The position numbers and the translations under genes were made by a program. A stretch of 64,000 nt of DNA from Corynebacterium yonathiae. Its GTDB lineage: Bacteria > Actinomycetota > Actinomycetes > Mycobacteriales > Mycobacteriaceae. How positions within the stretch are numbered: the first letter of the stretch is position 1; each line of letters begins with the position of its first letter. The stretch spans positions 62,001 to 126,000 of the forward strand of contig NZ_JAKMUZ010000003.1 in the NCBI RefSeq assembly GCF_027570195.1. Direction: 5' to 3'. The notes under the pieces are model-generated. The model was not told where the DNA came from, did not search any database, and saw only the letters and a list, made by a program, of their open reading frames with translations. This document shows, one piece after another, positions 49,701-59,410 of the stretch.

Positions 49701-51068
49701 ATGACTGCACTTACTGAAAGCATCCGCAACGACCGCGAGACCATTTTCCGCCAGCTCAGCGAGCTCGTGGCCTTCAACTCCGTCCACGACGAGGAGAGCT
49801 TGGAGGAGCAGACCAAAGGCGCAAGCCAGTGGGTTAAATCCGCTTTGGAAGAGGCCGGGGTTAGCGTCGAGACCATCACCACCGCCGATGGCTCCACCGC
49901 CATCTTGGGCGAGCGCAAGGGTGATGAGGGTGCCAAGACGGTTCTACTTTACTCCCACTATGACGTGGTGCCGGCCGGCAACCGCGAGGCTTGGGAGTCC
50001 GATCCATTTACCCTTACCGAGCGCGAGGCCGCCGATGGCTCCACCCGCTGGTATGGCCGCGGCGCCGCAGATTGCAAGGGCAATGTGGCCATGCACCTGG
50101 CCGCCCTGCGCGCAGTGGACCATAACGGCGGCACCAAGGTCAATCTGAAGTACCTCATCGAGGGCTCTGAGGAGCGCGGCGGCGAGGGCCTGTCCCAGCT
50201 GATCAAGGACCGCCCGGAGCTTTTTGCTGCCGACGCCATCCTCATCGCCGATGCCGGCAACGCCGCCGTGGGCCAGCCCACCTTGACCACTTCTCTTCGC
50301 GGCGGCGCGCAGATTGGCGTGCAGGTTGATACCTTGGCTTCCGCTGTTCACTCCGGTCAGTTCGGCGGCGCGGCCCCGGACGCCGCCAAGGCCCTGATGC
50401 GCGCCATCGACTCCCTGTCCGATGAGTATGGCCGCACCGTTATTGACGGCGTAGAGACCACCGCCGAGTGGTCCGGCCAGGAATACTCGGCCGAGGCTTT
50501 CCGCGCCGATGCACAGCTTCTGGAAGGCACCAAGATCATGGGCGAGGATGACCCAGCCGGCCCCACCCCGGTGGCCAATATGGTCTGGTCCCGCCCAGCC
50601 ATTACCGTGACCGGCTTTACCTCTACCCCGGTTGCAGAAGCAGTCAACGCCGTGCCCGCCACAGCTTTAGCGCAGCTCAATCTGCGCGTGCCGGCCGGTG
50701 CCGATGCCGCTGCGATTGCCGACGCCGTGTGTGAGCACCTCCGCTCCCACACCCCATGGGGTGCCCAGGTCAAGGCCGAAGTGCTCGAGTCCAATGCCGG
50801 CTTTGCCACCGATCCGAAAAAGCCCGCCGCTGCCTTGCTGGGCGAGTGCCTTTCCGAGGCCTACGGCTCGGAAACCGCCGCACAGGGTATGGGTGGCTCT
50901 ATCCCGCTGACCACCGAGCTACAAGAAGCTCACCCGAGCGCAGAGATCGCCCTTTATGGCGTGGAGGAGCCAAAGTGCACCATCCACTCTGCTAATGAGT
51001 CCGTCGACCCCACCGAGATTGAAAACATCGCCGCCGCGGAAGCACTCTTCTTGCAGCGCTACGCCTAA
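49701..51068 (+). CDS. M20-family dipeptidase
   Basis: Zinc exopeptidase of 455 residues from the ATG at 49701 (MTALTESIRNDRETIFRQL); an in-frame extension to 49662 is non-coding. Metal and catalytic motifs are SHYDVVPAG, GRGAADCKGN and EGSEERGGEG, with a second metal His in the C-terminal CTIHSANESV. It belongs to the ArgE/DapE/carnosinase group and probably cleaves dipeptides. The position beside the oligopeptide transporter is suggestive of shared use of peptides, but they are divergent. A strong terminator follows. Confidence 0.92.
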   Translation: MTALTESIRNDRETIFRQLSELVAFNSVHDEESLEEQTKGASQWVKSALEEAGVSVETITTADGSTAILGERKGDEGAKTVLLYSHYDVVPAGNREAWESDPFTLTEREAADGSTRWYGRGAADCKGNVAMHLAALRAVDHNGGTKVNLKYLIEGSEERGGEGLSQLIKDRPELFAADAILIADAGNAAVGQPTLTTSLRGGAQIGVQVDTLASAVHSGQFGGAAPDAAKALMRAIDSLSDEYGRTVIDGVETTAEWSGQEYSAEAFRADAQLLEGTKIMGEDDPAGPTPVANMVWSRPAITVTGFTSTPVAEAVNAVPATALAQLNLRVPAGADAAAIADAVCEHLRSHTPWGAQVKAEVLESNAGFATDPKKPAAALLGECLSEAYGSETAAQGMGGSIPLTTELQEAHPSAEIALYGVEEPKCTIHSANESVDPTEIENIAAAEALFLQRYA

Positions 51069-51119
51069 AGGCTCGCTTCTGCTAGCTGCCGCGGCCACTA
51101 TGATCTAGTGGCTCACCCC

Positions 51120-51153
51120 AACCCCGCATCCCACGCCACTGGGATGCGGGGTT
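51120..51153 (+). terminator. Terminator after the dipeptidase gene
   Basis: Perfect 14-bp stem AACCCCGCATCCCA (51120-51133) with TGGGATGCGGGGTT (51140-51153), 6-nt loop, then TCCTTCT. Confidence 0.92.
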
Positions 51154-51414
51154 TCCTTCTGCCCTAAAATACTGCAAACTAGCGGCATATAATACAGCGC
51201 ATAAAATTATTCCTTTCGATGCCGTGGAAAAACCGGTAAAGTGGCAAAAAGTTAGCCCCGCGCTCGGCCATGTTGCTTGCACTGTGCCGCCGCGGTGTAC
51301 TCAGCGGCGCGCGGCCTGTGAATGTTCTCGCCTCTCATCAGTTGTGGCGCTCGTGGTATTCGCGGCAGCGGGGCACGGGAACGCGACACAACCATAAGGA
51401 GCGCAGTAACCAAC
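51154..51414 (+). promoter_or_regulatory. Promoter and long leader of the Mrp operon
   Basis: A perfect TATAAT at 51188-51193 without a recognisable -35 is the best promoter. Transcription from there gives a leader of about 215 nt with several GC-rich inverted repeats (for example GCCGC/GCGGC around 51280-51310). AAGGAG is at 51396-51401. No known riboswitch could be recognised by eye. Confidence 0.45.
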
Positions 51415-54396
51415 GTGCTAATACTTTTGGGTGCCCTCATCGCCGCGACCGTGACCGCACCGCTACTAATCATGCGGATGGGGCGCCCGGCTTTTGGAAT
51501 TTTGGCACTGGTCCCCGGCGCAGGGTTTGTGTGGACGCTCATTCACTTCCTGCGCGGCACTTTCAATGACAACGGTGAGATCCAGCACACCGTGGAATGG
51601 ATGCCGTCTGCCAACCTCAGCTTTGATCTCCGCTTAGACGGATTAGGCGCGCTGTTTAGCCTCATCATCCTGGGCATGGGCGCGCTGGTGTTGGTGTATT
51701 GCTGGGGCTATTTCGACGGCACTCGGCGCCGCCTAGCCATGTTCGCCGCGCAGATGGTGGGCTTTGCCACCGCCATGTTTGGCTTGGTGGCCGCGGATAA
51801 TTTCCTGCTGATGTACGTGTTCTGGGAGATTACCTCCCTGCTGTCTTATCTCTTGGTCAGCTACTACGCAGAGCGCGCCTCTTCTCGCCGCGCCGCGCAG
51901 CAGGCGCTTATGGTCACCGTCTTGGGCGGGCTTTCTATGCTCATGGGCATTATTTTGCTGGGACGCCAAACCGGCGCGTGGACCTTTAGCGATATCGCAG
52001 CCTATGAGAATTTTGCGCAAACCCCCTATGTCACGGTAGCCATCGTGCTCATTTTGGCGGGCGCGCTGACTAAATCCGCAATCGCTCCGGCGCACTTCTG
52101 GCTACCTGGTGCCATGGCGGCGCCGACACCGGTCTCTGCCTACCTGCACTCCGCTGCGATGGTTAAGGCAGGTATTTATCTAGTCGCGCGGCTGGCGCCG
52201 TCCATGTATGAAGTCGCCACCTGGCACGTGGTGGTTATCTCCCTCGGCGCATTTACCATGCTGCTCGGCGGTTGGATGGCGCTCAAGCAGCGCGACCTCA
52301 AGCTGGTTTTGGCCTATGGCACCGTCTCCCAATTGGGCTTTATCACCTCCATTGCAGCCGTGGGGTCGCGAGAGGCCATGCAAGCCGGCCTCGCGCTAAC
52401 CTTTGCGCACTCCCTGTTTAAGGCGGCGCTGTTTATGGTCGTCGGCGCTATCGACCACTGCTCGGGAACAAGAGACATCAGCAAGCTTTCCGGCTTGGGG
52501 CGCAAAGAGCCTTTCCTTTTTGGTATTGCCATCATCTCCGGCCTATCTATGGCCGGCGTCCCACCGCTGTTCGGCTTCGTGGCCAAGGAAGCCGTGCTGG
52601 AAGCCACCATGCACGAAGAGCTCCTGGCCGGAATGCCGCGCAATATGATGCTCGTGGCCTATGTCCTCGGTTCCATCCTCACCATGGCCTATACCCTGCG
52701 CTTTTTGTGGGGCGCCTTCGCCACCAAGCAGGAAATTAATGGTGCGGAGCCAGCAGAGGCCGTCGCCAAGATGCATCCCGTCACGATAGGATTGTGGCTC
52801 TCCCCTGCCCTGCTCACCGCCCTAACCGTGGCACTTGGCGTGTTCCCCAAGCCACTCTCCGCGGCCATTGACCAGCACCTCAACTCCACTTTCGGCCCAA
52901 AGGAGCATAGCGAGCTAGCCCTGTGGCATGGACTTACCGTGGCACTTGGTCTCTCGGTACTCATCATTGTGGGCGGTATCGTGCTGCACTGGCAACGCCA
53001 GACCTTGGTCAAGTGGCAATTCGCCTATCCCGCGCTGGGCAATGCGGATGATGCCTATGATTCGGTCATCGCTCATCTGCGCCAGCTCTCTCTGCGCACG
53101 ACGGCAAGCACGCAGCGTGGCTCCCTGCAGCTGAACTTGACCGTCATCTTTGCAACGCTGATGCTGCTGCCGCTAGCTATGCTCATCAAGGGCGATCTCA
53201 CCGATATCCGGATGATTGTGGCGGAAAATCCCTGGCAGATAGTGGCCGCCTTCATCATCATGGTGGCCGCGGTGGCCGCCACGGTCACCGATAACCGCCT
53301 GTCCGCCGTCATCATCGTTGGTGTAACAGGCTATACGCTCGCGTTTATCTTTGCGCTACACGGTGCACCAGACCTAGCACTGACCCAGCTGCTCACTGAG
53401 ACCATCGTGATGGTTCTTTTCATGCTGGTCTTGCGCCGCATGCCGGCCTCCACCGAGTGGAAGCAAGATCCCAAGATGGGGCGCCTGCGCGCCTGGCTTT
53501 CCGTGGGCGCCGGCCTCACAGTCACCGTGGTAGCGATGTTTGCTATTAACGCGCGCCAATCTAAACCCATCTCCGTGTTCATGCCGGATCTGGCCAAGGA
53601 GATCGGACACGGCGCCAATACCGTCAACGTCTTGCTAGTGGATCTGCGCGCGTGGGATACCTTCGGCGAAATTACGGTCATCATCGTTGCCGCACTGGGC
53701 GTGGTCTCGCTGATTTACCGCACCCAATCCTTCGGCCGCCAAAGCCGGCGCCCCACCCTGCGGGTTACCGGCCGGCGCTGGCTGGCCGCCGGGGTGGAAT
53801 CTGAGAAGGCCCTCAACCGCTCGCTGATGATTGACGTTTCCACCCGCGTGCTCTTCCCGTCCATGGTCGCGCTGTCCTTCTACTTTTTCTTCGCCGGCCA
53901 CAACGCCCCGGGTGGCGGCTTTGCCGGCGGTCTCGTCGCTGCGCTGGCGCTCATTCTGCGCTACCTAGCCGGCGGGCGCGCGGAGCTGGAAGAGACCCTG
54001 CCCATCGACGCCGGCCGCACCATGGGTACCGGCCTCTTCCTGTCCGCTCTGGCCGCGGTGACCCCCATGTTCTTTGGGCACCCGCCGCTTACCAGCGGAT
54101 ACACCTCGCCGGAGATACCGCTCATCGGCAAGGTATCCCTACCTTCGGCTTTGGTCTTTGACGCCGGCGTCTACCTCATCGTCGTGGGGCTTACGCTCTA
54201 TATCCTGAATTCCTTGGGTGCCAAGCTGGACGAGGAAGAGGATATGCGTAAGCAACGCGCCCGCGACCGCGCCCGCTCGCTGGCCCGGCAGCAACGCCAA
54301 CGCACCGCCAAACAGAAGGCACAACGGGCCCAACGCAAAGAAAAGAAACAAGCCGCCACCACAAGCACAGCTACTACGACCGGAGAGGAGAAATAA
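51415..54396 (+). CDS. mrpA: Mrp-type Na+/H+ antiporter subunit A, fused to subunit B
   Basis: About 993 residues from the GTG at 51415; starts further upstream (to 51322) are poorly conserved in composition. It has the NuoL-like proton channel core (YAERASSRRAAQQALM, GALTKSAIAPAHFWLPGAM) in about 17 helices, then a C-terminal MnhB-like domain (ALNRSLMIDVSTRVLFP, GHNAPGGGFAGGLVAALAL). A separate mrpB gene is therefore missing. A charged tail rich in Arg, Lys and Gln ends the chain. Only 13 nt separate AAGGAG from this GTG, which is long, so the start is uncertain by some tens of residues. Confidence 0.9.
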   Translation: MLILLGALIAATVTAPLLIMRMGRPAFGILALVPGAGFVWTLIHFLRGTFNDNGEIQHTVEWMPSANLSFDLRLDGLGALFSLIILGMGALVLVYCWGYFDGTRRRLAMFAAQMVGFATAMFGLVAADNFLLMYVFWEITSLLSYLLVSYYAERASSRRAAQQALMVTVLGGLSMLMGIILLGRQTGAWTFSDIAAYENFAQTPYVTVAIVLILAGALTKSAIAPAHFWLPGAMAAPTPVSAYLHSAAMVKAGIYLVARLAPSMYEVATWHVVVISLGAFTMLLGGWMALKQRDLKLVLAYGTVSQLGFITSIAAVGSREAMQAGLALTFAHSLFKAALFMVVGAIDHCSGTRDISKLSGLGRKEPFLFGIAIISGLSMAGVPPLFGFVAKEAVLEATMHEELLAGMPRNMMLVAYVLGSILTMAYTLRFLWGAFATKQEINGAEPAEAVAKMHPVTIGLWLSPALLTALTVALGVFPKPLSAAIDQHLNSTFGPKEHSELALWHGLTVALGLSVLIIVGGIVLHWQRQTLVKWQFAYPALGNADDAYDSVIAHLRQLSLRTTASTQRGSLQLNLTVIFATLMLLPLAMLIKGDLTDIRMIVAENPWQIVAAFIIMVAAVAATVTDNRLSAVIIVGVTGYTLAFIFALHGAPDLALTQLLTETIVMVLFMLVLRRMPASTEWKQDPKMGRLRAWLSVGAGLTVTVVAMFAINARQSKPISVFMPDLAKEIGHGANTVNVLLVDLRAWDTFGEITVIIVAALGVVSLIYRTQSFGRQSRRPTLRVTGRRWLAAGVESEKALNRSLMIDVSTRVLFPSMVALSFYFFFAGHNAPGGGFAGGLVAALALILRYLAGGRAELEETLPIDAGRTMGTGLFLSALAAVTPMFFGHPPLTSGYTSPEIPLIGKVSLPSALVFDAGVYLIVVGLTLYILNSLGAKLDEEEDMRKQRARDRARSLARQQRQRTAKQKAQRAQRKEKKQAATTSTATTTGEEK

Positions 54397-54897
54397 ATGG
54401 AAGCCAACCTCTTCCTCCTTCTGGCCGCCGGCGTGCTCGTCGCAGCAGGCGTCTACCTGCTGCTCGACCGCGCCATGACCAAGATGCTGCTGGGCTTGTT
54501 GCTTCTAGGCAATGGAGCCAACCTCTTTCTGCTGCAGTCCGGCGGCTCGGCCGGTTCCCCTCCCATCGATGGCCGCGAGTCGGAGCCTTTCGGCGCCGAA
54601 ATTGCAGATCCACTGGCACAGGCGATGATCCTTACCGCCATCGTCATCTCCATGGCGCTAACGGCCTTCATCCTTACCCTGGCCTACCGCCAGTACCGCT
54701 ACCGTACGGACGATGTCATTGAAGATGACGCGGAAGATACCGCTATTGCCGCCAAGGCTGCGCGCCCCGGTAATGCGGCCGCTAGCCCGGACCACGATGC
54801 CTCCAATGATCCAACTACGGGCCGCGCCACCAAGCAAGGCGATAACTTCGGCCCCGCATCCTTCGAGGAACCGGTAAAGGGGGCCCACGATGAGTGA
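54397..54897 (+). CDS. mrpC: Mrp antiporter subunit C
   Basis: NuoK-like subunit, 166 residues with three transmembrane helices in the first 100 and an unusual hydrophilic C-terminal tail (acidic, Ala- and Asp-rich, AAKAARPGNAAASPDHD) of about 65 residues. It starts directly after mrpA (no gap) and overlaps mrpD by 8 nt. Confidence 0.92.
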   Translation: MEANLFLLLAAGVLVAAGVYLLLDRAMTKMLLGLLLLGNGANLFLLQSGGSAGSPPIDGRESEPFGAEIADPLAQAMILTAIVISMALTAFILTLAYRQYRYRTDDVIEDDAEDTAIAAKAARPGNAAASPDHDASNDPTTGRATKQGDNFGPASFEEPVKGAHDE

Positions 54898-56716
54898 GAC
54901 CGTACAGCCGCTTGTCGATGTCCTCTTTCCCTACATCGGCTACCTCATTCCGCTGCCGATTATCATCCCCGCGGTGGCCGCAGCCCTCGCATTGATCTTT
55001 TGCCGCACTCCCAATGCGCAGCGCCAGATCGTGTTTTTCTCGCTGCTCATTACCGCAGTGGTCAATGCCCTTCTCATCCTCATCGCGGATTTTGAGGGCA
55101 TCCAAACCCTGCAAATAGGTGGCTGGGATGCCCCAGTCGGCATCACACTGGTGGCAGACCGCCTCTCCGCGGTGATGCTTTTTACCTCCTCCGTGGTGCT
55201 GTTTTCTGTCATTTGGTACGCCATTTCCCAGGGCGTACGCGATGGCACCAAGGACGAGCCAGTGGCCGTATTCTTGCCCACCTACATGCTGCTGACCATG
55301 GGCGTTAATATCTCCTTTTTGGCCGGCGACCTCTTCAACCTTTACGTGGGCTTCGAGGTCTTCCTCGTAGCGTCTTATGTGCTGTTGACCTTGGGCGCCT
55401 CGGCTGGCCGTGTGCGGGCCGGCGTGGGCTACGTGATGGTGTCTATGGCCTCATCCATGATCTTCTTGCTCGCTTTGGGATTTGTGTATTCCTCCGTGGG
55501 CACGATGAACATGGCCCAGATTGGCCAGCGCATGCAGGACATCCCGGAGGGAACTCGTACCGCCATCTTCGCCACATTGCTAGTCGCATTTGGCATTAAG
55601 GCGGCCGTGGTCCCACTGGACGCCTGGCTGCCGGATTCGTACCCCACGGCGCCGTCGCTAGTCACGGCCGTCTTCGCCGGCCTATTGACCAAGGTGGGCG
55701 TTTACGCCATCATTCGCGCCCGCACCTCCGTTTTTACCGCGGGCGGGCTTGATACCGTGCTCATGTGGGTCGCTCTAGCCACCATGCTGGTGGGTATTTT
55801 AGGCGCGATCGCGCAGTCCGATGTTAAGCGCCTATTGTCCTTTACCCTGGTCAGCCACATCGGCTACATGATTTTCGGCGTCTCCCTCGGCACCGCACAG
55901 GGCCTATCCGGCGCCATCTTCTACGCCGTGCACCACATTCTGGTCCAAACTGCGCTGTTCCTGGTGGTTGGACTGGTCGAGCGTCAGGCCGGTACCTCAT
56001 CGCTGCGCCGCTTGGGTTCGCTAATGTATTCCGCTCCGCTGATCGGAATTTTGTACTTCATCCCTGCTATTAACCTGGGCGGCATCCCGCCGTTCTCCGG
56101 TTTCTTGGGAAAGATCATCCTTCTGCAAGCGGGTGCGAATAAAGGCTCCTGGATGGCGTGGGTACTCATCGCCGGTGCCGTAGTCACCTCGCTGCTTACG
56201 CTCTACGTCATGATGTTGGTATGGGCCAAGGGCTTTCAACGCGACCGTGCTGATGCCCCTGAAGGCAACGTGGCGCTCGCCCGCCCGGCCCCGCTTTCTG
56301 ATATCACCGATGAGGTGGAGTTTTCCTCCCGCCAGGATGTGGGCAGGGTGCCCTTTGGCATGATCGCCTCTACTACCCTGCTGGTAGCCGCGTCGACCTC
56401 CATTACCTTCCTGGCCGGCCCAATATCTGGTGTAACCTCGCGCGCTGCCGAATCCGCACAGGATACGTCCATCTATCAGTACGCGGTACTGGGCGACCGC
56501 GCGGATGTTCCCACTCGCCACCTCAACCAGAAGGAGCGCTACACCGGCGGCGCGGATTCCTATAAGAATCGCCGCAGCCTTTCCCCGGACGCGGAGTCCT
56601 CGGCCTCGCCGGGCCTGGATTCCCGCACCGATCCGGAAGCCGGTGGCCGTGATTCGCATTCCACCACCGTAAAATCTCCGGACGCCGCCAAGAGGAAGGA
56701 TATTAGCGATGACTAA
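54890..56716 (+). CDS. mrpD: Mrp antiporter subunit D
   Basis: NuoM/N-like channel subunit, 608 residues with about 14 helices (GLLTKVGVYAIIRARTSVF, HIGYMIFGVSLGTAQGL, GVEV-type channel motifs). The last 100 residues form a long hydrophilic tail that is not part of the channel fold. It overlaps the neighbouring genes by 8 nt on both sides. Confidence 0.93.
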   Translation: MSETVQPLVDVLFPYIGYLIPLPIIIPAVAAALALIFCRTPNAQRQIVFFSLLITAVVNALLILIADFEGIQTLQIGGWDAPVGITLVADRLSAVMLFTSSVVLFSVIWYAISQGVRDGTKDEPVAVFLPTYMLLTMGVNISFLAGDLFNLYVGFEVFLVASYVLLTLGASAGRVRAGVGYVMVSMASSMIFLLALGFVYSSVGTMNMAQIGQRMQDIPEGTRTAIFATLLVAFGIKAAVVPLDAWLPDSYPTAPSLVTAVFAGLLTKVGVYAIIRARTSVFTAGGLDTVLMWVALATMLVGILGAIAQSDVKRLLSFTLVSHIGYMIFGVSLGTAQGLSGAIFYAVHHILVQTALFLVVGLVERQAGTSSLRRLGSLMYSAPLIGILYFIPAINLGGIPPFSGFLGKIILLQAGANKGSWMAWVLIAGAVVTSLLTLYVMMLVWAKGFQRDRADAPEGNVALARPAPLSDITDEVEFSSRQDVGRVPFGMIASTTLLVAASTSITFLAGPISGVTSRAAESAQDTSIYQYAVLGDRADVPTRHLNQKERYTGGADSYKNRRSLSPDAESSASPGLDSRTDPEAGGRDSHSTTVKSPDAAKRKDISDD

Positions 56717-57236
56717 CACGCGCTTTTCCGGCCTGCGCCACCGCTTCCGTCCGTGGTTCATCGTCTGGCTCATCATCATGTGGTGCATGCTGATGGGCGA
56801 GGTTACCGTGGGAAACTTGGTGGCGGGACTCATCATCGGCGTCGTTATTGTCTTTGCCCTGCCGCTGCCGGCCATGCCGATTACCGGCATCGACGTTTCC
56901 TGGGGCAAGCTCATTGCTTTTATGCTCCGCTGGTTCTGGGAGTTGTTCTACGCCTCGCTCAAGGTGGGCTGGTTGGCCGTGCGCCCACAGCCAGTGCCCA
57001 AGACCGCCATCTTAGAGCTGCCCATGCGCCTGGATAACGAGTTCGTGCTTTCACTAGCCGTGACGCTGTATAACCTGCAGCCGGGCGGCACGGTAACCGA
57101 TATCGATATTGCTAACCGCATGATTACCGTCCATATCTTGGATGCCCGCGATGAGGCCCAAATACAGCGCGAAATCGGCGCCGTGGCCCACCTTGAGGCC
57201 TCCTTCATCGACATCTTTGAAAGGAGCCACCCCTAA
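56709..57236 (+). CDS. mrpE: Mrp antiporter subunit E
   Basis: A 175-residue protein with two N-terminal helices (WLIIMWCMLMGEVTVGNLVAGLIIGVVIVFALPLP region) and a cytoplasmic domain ending in DIFERSHP. MrpE is the complex's non-channel assembly subunit. It overlaps mrpD by 8 nt and abuts mrpF. Confidence 0.9.
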   Translation: MTNTRFSGLRHRFRPWFIVWLIIMWCMLMGEVTVGNLVAGLIIGVVIVFALPLPAMPITGIDVSWGKLIAFMLRWFWELFYASLKVGWLAVRPQPVPKTAILELPMRLDNEFVLSLAVTLYNLQPGGTVTDIDIANRMITVHILDARDEAQIQREIGAVAHLEASFIDIFERSHP

Positions 57237-57512
57237 ATGGATCCGCAGATCTATAACGCGATTTTGCTGGTGGCCGCCGCGCTGCTGGTGGTCTCCTTCC
57301 TCATCACCCTCTGGCGCATTGTCACCGGCCCCAACTCGCTGGATCGCTTGATAGGCATGGACGGCTTTACCGCCATGTTCCAATGCGCTCTGGCTACCTA
57401 CATGTGCTGGTCCCTCAATACCACCGTGGTCTCGGCCATGCTGGTCATCGCCCTCTTAGGCTTTATCTCCACCGTGTCCGTCACTAGGTTTAGGAAGAGG
57501 GATAACCAATGA
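57237..57512 (+). CDS. mrpF: Mrp antiporter subunit F
   Basis: A 91-residue protein with three transmembrane helices and the typical GPNSLDRLIGMD loop. Its end overlaps mrpG by 4 nt (ATGA). Confidence 0.92.
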   Translation: MDPQIYNAILLVAAALLVVSFLITLWRIVTGPNSLDRLIGMDGFTAMFQCALATYMCWSLNTTVVSAMLVIALLGFISTVSVTRFRKRDNQ

Positions 57513-57889
57513 GTTGGTCCTTTATCGCAGATGTACTCTCGCTCATCCTCATCATTGGCGGCAGCGTCCTGACCTTGGCCGCGGCCATCGGTATCGCCCG
57601 ATTCAAAGACACCATGTCGCGCGTGCACGCGGTGAGCAAGCCACAGACCACCGGCCTAATCCTCACCATCCTTGGCGCGATCATCCGCATCACGGGCGCG
57701 GAATCCTTCAGCGTGGCCGAGCGCGGGGATTTAGGTATGCTCATTTTGCTGGTACTGTTTGCCATGTTCACTAGCCCGGTAACCGCGCAGCGCACCTCAC
57801 GTATTGCACGCCGTGAGGGCCTGTACGGCACCGAGGAAACCATGTCCCGCAACGACCGACCCGCCGCGAAGTCGCTGCGCCGCAAGTAG
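57509..57889 (+). CDS. mrpG: Mrp antiporter subunit G
   Basis: A 126-residue protein with three helices and the hallmark RFKDTMSRVHAVSKPQTTGLIL loop (read in pieces: RFKDTMSRVHA, KPQTTGLIL). The last subunit of the Mrp complex, whose Na+/H+ exchange supports alkaline pH and salt tolerance. The glycosyltransferase gene follows after 15 bp. Confidence 0.93.
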   Translation: MSWSFIADVLSLILIIGGSVLTLAAAIGIARFKDTMSRVHAVSKPQTTGLILTILGAIIRITGAESFSVAERGDLGMLILLVLFAMFTSPVTAQRTSRIARREGLYGTEETMSRNDRPAAKSLRRK

Positions 57890-57904
57890 GAGACGCTTTT
57901 CACC

Positions 57905-59383
57905 GTGAAAAAGCTTTATGGGCTTCCCACTATGGTGACTTTGCTCGCCGCTCTCGTCGGCGCCATCGTCTACCGCTTCAGCATCTATGACGGCAATAGC
58001 GCCTTTGTGTGGCGCGTTCCTTTGGATCTGAAGATTTATTGGCTCGCCGGCGGTGAGGTGGCCCAAGGCGCAGACCTCTACGATAACGCCTATATTGGCG
58101 ACCTTCCTTTTACCTATCCGCCCTTTTCCGGCACCCTTTTCAAATGGCTCTCGCCGCTTGCCGACGACCCCCTGATCCTCCTCTGGCAGGGTGGCACTGC
58201 TCTCGCTTTGTTTACGGTTATCATGCTGGTCCTGCGCGAGCGCGGGCTCAAGCTCTCCCCTGCTATCTGGCTGCTAGGCATCCTGCTACTGTGCTGCACC
58301 CCGGCGAATGAGCCGGTGCACGGCACCTTATTCTTTGGCCAGATCAACATCTTTTTGATGCTGCTGGTGGCCCTAGACATTCTGCCGCGCAAGCGCGCCT
58401 TGCCGGGCATCGGTATCGGTTTGGCCGCGGGCATGAAGCTCACCCCGGCTTATATGGGGTTGGTCTTGTTATTTCAGAAGCGTTGGTGGCAAGCAATCAT
58501 CGCCATCCTCACCTTCGCGGTAACCGTGGCCATTGGTTTTGTAACCATCCCAGACGCCGCAAATTTCTGGACCGATGCCATTTTCAACTCCTCTCGCGTG
58601 GGCGAGCACACCAATCCTGGTGCGCAGTCCATTCGCTCCGTGATGGTTCGCGCGTGGGGAATCGACGGCGGCTTGCTCTGGCTCGTCGCCGTAGTCGTGG
58701 TCTTCATTCTGACCTGCCTGGCGCTACGCACCGCAATGAAGCACCGCAATAATTCCGCTGCACTCGCGCTTGCCGGCATTAGTTCTTGCTTGGTCTCGCC
58801 CTTTTCCTGGTACCACCACTGGGTGTGGACGGTGCCGCTGGCCGTCGTCGTGTTGGTCTCTGTCAACCAGGCGCTGGGCAAGCGCATGACCGGTTTCCTC
58901 GGTGCGCAGTTTTCAGGGCTAATTTCTGTACTCGCAATGTGCGCCGTAACGATGCCGTTTATTTCTGCAGCCGTGTGGCTTTCTGCGGCCAGCCGCTCGC
59001 TCAATCACTGGGATTTGCAGCCGTGGGGCATGCTGGCTTTTACCGGCGCCGGTGTCCTGTATATCGCCTTCTACGCAGTGTGGGGCTTTATCCCTGGCAC
59101 CCAACCGGCCGAGGAAACGACCGCCCCTGGTAACCCCCAGCAGCTCGCGCAACCTTCTGTCGCGCAACCCGCTGCCGCCGCGACCGCGGCCCGACGAGCG
59201 CGCTCCTTGAGCACCGAGTCTACGACCCGGGGCGGTCATTCACAGGCAACGCACACTATCAGCGATGAGACAGCAGAAATGCCCGCGGTGGGCCCCGAAA
59301 CGCGTGCTTTTCCTGCGTCCCAGGACATCACCGACATCCCCGATACCCCGGCCTACGGGCGTCACTCTCGCCCCGAGGACTAA
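57905..59383 (+). CDS. GT87/DUF2029-type polyprenol-phosphate glycosyltransferase
   Basis: A 492-residue integral membrane protein with about 11 helices, a GTG start and a family-typical first external loop VPLDLKIYWLAGGEVAQGADLYD containing the Asp thought to be catalytic in this class. GMKLTPAYMGLVLLFQKRWW and GQINIFLML are also characteristic. Relatives add alpha-(1-2) mannoses to lipomannan or phosphatidylinositol mannosides using polyprenyl-phosphate mannose. A disordered Ala-rich tail of about 115 residues follows the last helix. Closely spaced behind mrpG. Confidence 0.85.
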   Translation: MKKLYGLPTMVTLLAALVGAIVYRFSIYDGNSAFVWRVPLDLKIYWLAGGEVAQGADLYDNAYIGDLPFTYPPFSGTLFKWLSPLADDPLILLWQGGTALALFTVIMLVLRERGLKLSPAIWLLGILLLCCTPANEPVHGTLFFGQINIFLMLLVALDILPRKRALPGIGIGLAAGMKLTPAYMGLVLLFQKRWWQAIIAILTFAVTVAIGFVTIPDAANFWTDAIFNSSRVGEHTNPGAQSIRSVMVRAWGIDGGLLWLVAVVVVFILTCLALRTAMKHRNNSAALALAGISSCLVSPFSWYHHWVWTVPLAVVVLVSVNQALGKRMTGFLGAQFSGLISVLAMCAVTMPFISAAVWLSAASRSLNHWDLQPWGMLAFTGAGVLYIAFYAVWGFIPGTQPAEETTAPGNPQQLAQPSVAQPAAAATAARRARSLSTESTTRGGHSQATHTISDETAEMPAVGPETRAFPASQDITDIPDTPAYGRHSRPED

Positions 59384-59410
59384 CCCCGGGCCAGCAGCTT
59401 GTCCGCCGAT

